Positions 37,701-39,728 of a stretch of 39,728 bases of DNA are shown here, piece after piece. Every line of letters starts with the position of its first letter. Positions within the stretch are counted from its first letter, which is position 1. Source of the DNA: an uncultured Prochlorococcus sp. (GTDB lineage: Bacteria > Cyanobacteriota > Cyanobacteriia > PCC-6307 > Cyanobiaceae); the NCBI RefSeq assembly GCF_902616385.1, contig NZ_CACMSM010000013.1, positions 1-39,728 of the forward strand. Direction: 5' to 3'. The translations under genes and the position numbers were made by a program. Below the pieces are notes generated by a model. The model searched no databases and was not told the DNA's origin. It worked only from the letters and a program-made list of their open reading frames with translations.

Positions 37701-38441
37701 TTAAACCCATAAATCTTTATTTGCTCTTAAAAAAGTAAATTCTTCTAAATTTTTTGCTCTTAAGAAAAGGTTTATTTTCATCTCTTCATCGAGTAAAAAT
37801 GGAATTGTCAATTCATTAAGAGAAAGTTTTTTTTCAACTTCTGAAAGTTTATTTTTTATATTTTGATCTTTTGGCTTGAGATTCAATGCCCATAATATAT
37901 TTGCCTTTGTATATTCATGTGCACAATATATGAGAGTATTTTTTGGTAACGATTTGATTCTTTCTAGTGAAGAATACATTTGTTGATAAGTTCCCTCAAA
38001 AATTCTTCCACAGCCTCCAGAAAATAATGTGTCACCAATAAAAAGAACAGGATTTTCTCCATTCAAAAAGAAGGCAATATGTGAGCTTGTATGTCCTAAT
38101 ACTTCAATTATTTTTACTTCTTCACCTAAAATATTCAAAATTTCTCCATCTTCTACAGATACATTTTGAAAAGGTATTCGCTTTTTTTCTTTGGAGGAAG
38201 CAATTACCTTTACATTTGGCCATCTTTCAATAAGAGACTTCGTCCCTCCAATATGGTCTGAATGATGATGAGTTTGTAAAATAGCTTCTAAATGAAAATT
38301 GTTTTCATTTATATATCTAATGACTGGGTCGTGAACAGATGGATCTATAACCACAACAGATTTATCTTTTACCCATAACCAAATGACATTATCACTTAAA
38401 ACTTTAAGTCCGATTATATTTCGAGCTTTATTAAATTCCAT
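37701..38441 (-). CDS. gloB: Hydroxyacylglutathione hydrolase (glyoxalase II)
   Basis: Splits S-lactoylglutathione to lactate and glutathione, completing methylglyoxal detoxification. It is a metallo-beta-lactamase-fold enzyme: [38 protein letters not shown] and [13 protein letters not shown] supply the metal ligands. From the ATG at 38441 it has 246 residues ([18 protein letters not shown]), the expected size. The same frame stays open for 57 more codons upstream, but that part lies across hisG on the opposite strand and is rejected. Confidence 0.93.
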   Translation of the reverse strand: MEFNKARNIIGLKVLSDNVIWLWVKDKSVVVIDPSVHDPVIRYINENNFHLEAILQTHHHSDHIGGTKSLIERWPNVKVIASSKEKKRIPFQNVSVEDGEILNILGEEVKIIEVLGHTSSHIAFFLNGENPVLFIGDTLFSGGCGRIFEGTYQQMYSSLERIKSLPKNTLIYCAHEYTKANILWALNLKPKDQNIKNKLSEVEKKLSLNELTIPFLLDEEMKINLFLRAKNLEEFTFLRANKDLWV

Positions 38442-38481
38442 TGTTAACTTAGAATGAATAATCCTTGGAAGAAATTGATCT

Positions 38482-39120
38482 ATGTTTACTATAGCTTTAC
38501 CAAAAGGAGCTCTGTTAAAAGATTCAATTTCAACTTTTAAAAGAGCTGGGTTAGATTTCTCTGATGCGTTGGACGAAAATAATAGATCATTAACCTTTGA
38601 ATCAAATTGCAAACGGGCAAAAGCTTTATTAGTAAGAAATGGAGATGTTCCTGTTTATGTAAGTTATGGTCAGGCTGATTTGGGTATTGTTGGGTATGAC
38701 GTTTTACGAGAATCTGAATTAAAAGTCGCAAAGTTATTAGATTTAGGATTTGGTGGTTGTCATATGTCGTTGGCGGTTAAGAAAAATAGCAATTATTCAA
38801 AACCAACTGATCTTCCAGCGAATTGTAAAGTAGCAAGTAAATTTATAAAAACAGCAAGATCTTATTTTGAAGAATTAAATATTCCTGTAGAAATAGTTCA
38901 TTTGACAGGATCAGTCGAGCTTGGTCCTATTACAGGTATGGCAGAGGCAATAGTTGATTTGGTGGCAACAGGAAAGACTCTTAAAGAAAATGGTTTAATT
39001 AAAATAGATGATCTTTATTATTCTACTGCAAAACTAATTGGAAATCCTTTATCTATGAGGTTAGACGATAATCATCTCAGAGATACTATTTTATCAATAG
39101 AATCAACTAATGCTTTATAG
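38482..39120 (+). CDS. hisG: ATP phosphoribosyltransferase, short form
   Basis: First step of histidine synthesis, joining ATP and PRPP. At 212 residues it is the short HisGS form, which lacks the C-terminal regulatory domain and needs the partner HisZ (not in this window). Recognisable sequences are [30 protein letters not shown], and the PRPP-binding region [18 protein letters not shown] to DLVATGKTL. It is divergent from gloB with 40 bases between. Confidence 0.95.
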   Translation: MFTIALPKGALLKDSISTFKRAGLDFSDALDENNRSLTFESNCKRAKALLVRNGDVPVYVSYGQADLGIVGYDVLRESELKVAKLLDLGFGGCHMSLAVKKNSNYSKPTDLPANCKVASKFIKTARSYFEELNIPVEIVHLTGSVELGPITGMAEAIVDLVATGKTLKENGLIKIDDLYYSTAKLIGNPLSMRLDDNHLRDTILSIESTNAL

Positions 39121-39132
39121 AAGATTAGCTAA

Positions 39133-39728
39133 ATGTTTTTTAAAGATTTTAGAAGGATTAAAAAGTTAGGTAAATATTTAACTAAAGATAAAAAAACAAT
39201 CTATCTAATCTTGATAGTTTTGTTACCTGTTTCTTTTTCAGGAGCTATTCAACCATTATTAGTTGGTCAAGCAATAACTATTCTAAAAAACGAAACTACA
39301 GATGTTTGGCTAAGTAAAACTTTCTTTGGGCAGTCAATAAATGCCATAATCCTAACTTTATTTATAACTGTATTATTCAGATTAGTTCTGCAGGGATACC
39401 AAACATACAATATCCAAGCAGTGGGACAACGTTTGACAGCAAGAATAAGAAGAGAACTTTTTGATCATTCAATATCTTTATCTCTTAAGTATCACGATAA
39501 AATGCCTGTAGGGAAATTATTAACGAGATTAACAAATGATGTTGATGCTTTAGCGGAGGTTTTTGGGAGTGGGGCAGTTGGAGTCATTGCTGACTTCGTA
39601 AGTCTGATAGTAATTTCTTTGACAATGCTTTCAATTGATAGAGGGCTTGCTATTTTATTACTTTTAACTCAAATCCCAGTTTCATATTTTATTATTTGGC
39701 TTCAAAAACGTTATAGAAGAGCCAATTA
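39133..39728 (+). CDS. ABC transporter, permease/ATP-binding fusion (MsbA-like), N-terminal part
   Basis: A frame starting at ATG 39133, 12 bases after hisG, that runs off the right edge. The 198 residues seen are the membrane domain of a type I ABC exporter. The first helix is IYLILIVLLPVSFSGAI, followed by VGQAITIL, further helices, and the RARIRRELFDHSISLSLKYH-like coupling region (TARIRRELF, KMPVGKLLTRLTNDVDALAE). The ATP-binding domain must lie beyond the window. Lipid, peptide or drug export cannot be told apart here. Confidence 0.9.
   Translation, partial: MFFKDFRRIKKLGKYLTKDKKTIYLILIVLLPVSFSGAIQPLLVGQAITILKNETTDVWLSKTFFGQSINAIILTLFITVLFRLVLQGYQTYNIQAVGQRLTARIRRELFDHSISLSLKYHDKMPVGKLLTRLTNDVDALAEVFGSGAVGVIADFVSLIVISLTMLSIDRGLAILLLLTQIPVSYFIIWLQKRYRRAN

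Noticed and set aside
38442-38612. N-terminal extension of gloB by 57 residues
   Set aside because: It overlaps hisG on the other strand and lacks glyoxalase II similarity; the ATG at 38441 gives the family length.

Overview
The window is a gene-dense, AT-rich stretch of a picocyanobacterial chromosome, almost certainly a high-light-type Prochlorococcus. The reasons are an alpha-carboxysome operon with form IA RuBisCO, psaM, both types of protochlorophyllide reductase, ferrochelatase with a chlorophyll-binding-like tail, the alkane pair ado/aar, very short intergenic gaps, few strong ribosome binding sites and frequent TTG/GTG starts. No rRNA, tRNA, CRISPR array, insertion sequence or prophage was seen.

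Layout. Positions 1-2987: the end of an unidentified gene, ftsI (septal peptidoglycan transpeptidase) and transaldolase. 3012-7445: a minus-strand run of a tyrosine recombinase, cobO, pyrH, frr and a geranylgeranyl-reductase-like flavoprotein. 7511-11000: hemH, ilvB and a small exported protein resembling a degenerate nuclease. 11001-13904 (minus): a PgeF/YfiH-type protein, a Tab2-like protein and an S1-domain protein. 13971-18474: creatininase-like hydrolase, then ado, aar, accA and a short-chain dehydrogenase. 18628-22691: folE, trpF, an M50 membrane protease, a lipoate ligase-like protein, psaM (34 residues) and a small membrane protein. 22746-27669: chlorophyll synthesis, with por converging on chlL, chlB and chlN. 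27826-36963: the carboxysome locus (csoS1D, then csoS1-rbcL-rbcS-csoS2-csoS3-csoS4A-csoS4B and an acRAF-like gene), interrupted by rdgB on the opposite strand. 36971-39728: a small conserved protein, ridA, gloB, hisG and the first part of an ABC exporter.

How the genes work together. RuBisCO (rbcL/S) is packed by the scaffold CsoS2 into a shell of CsoS1 hexamers, CsoS1D trimers and CsoS4A/B pentamers with the carbonic anhydrase CsoS3, and the acRAF-like protein probably helps RuBisCO assemble. chlN/chlB/chlL and por are two routes for the same chlorophyll step. hemH draws on the same porphyrin pool for heme. aar and ado turn fatty acyl-ACP into alkanes beside accA, which supplies malonyl-CoA.

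Nothing here looks like an undescribed multi-gene system; most genes belong to well-known families. The most interesting signals are non-coding. A GC-rich foldable element between rdgB and csoS1 shares an exact 14-base word with the csoS1 leader. A textbook intrinsic terminator lies inside the carboxysome operon between rbcS and csoS2. The pgeF-like gene has no standard start codon for its full-length frame but has a plausible ATT start. All assignments are from reading the sequence and recalling protein families; no database search was run.
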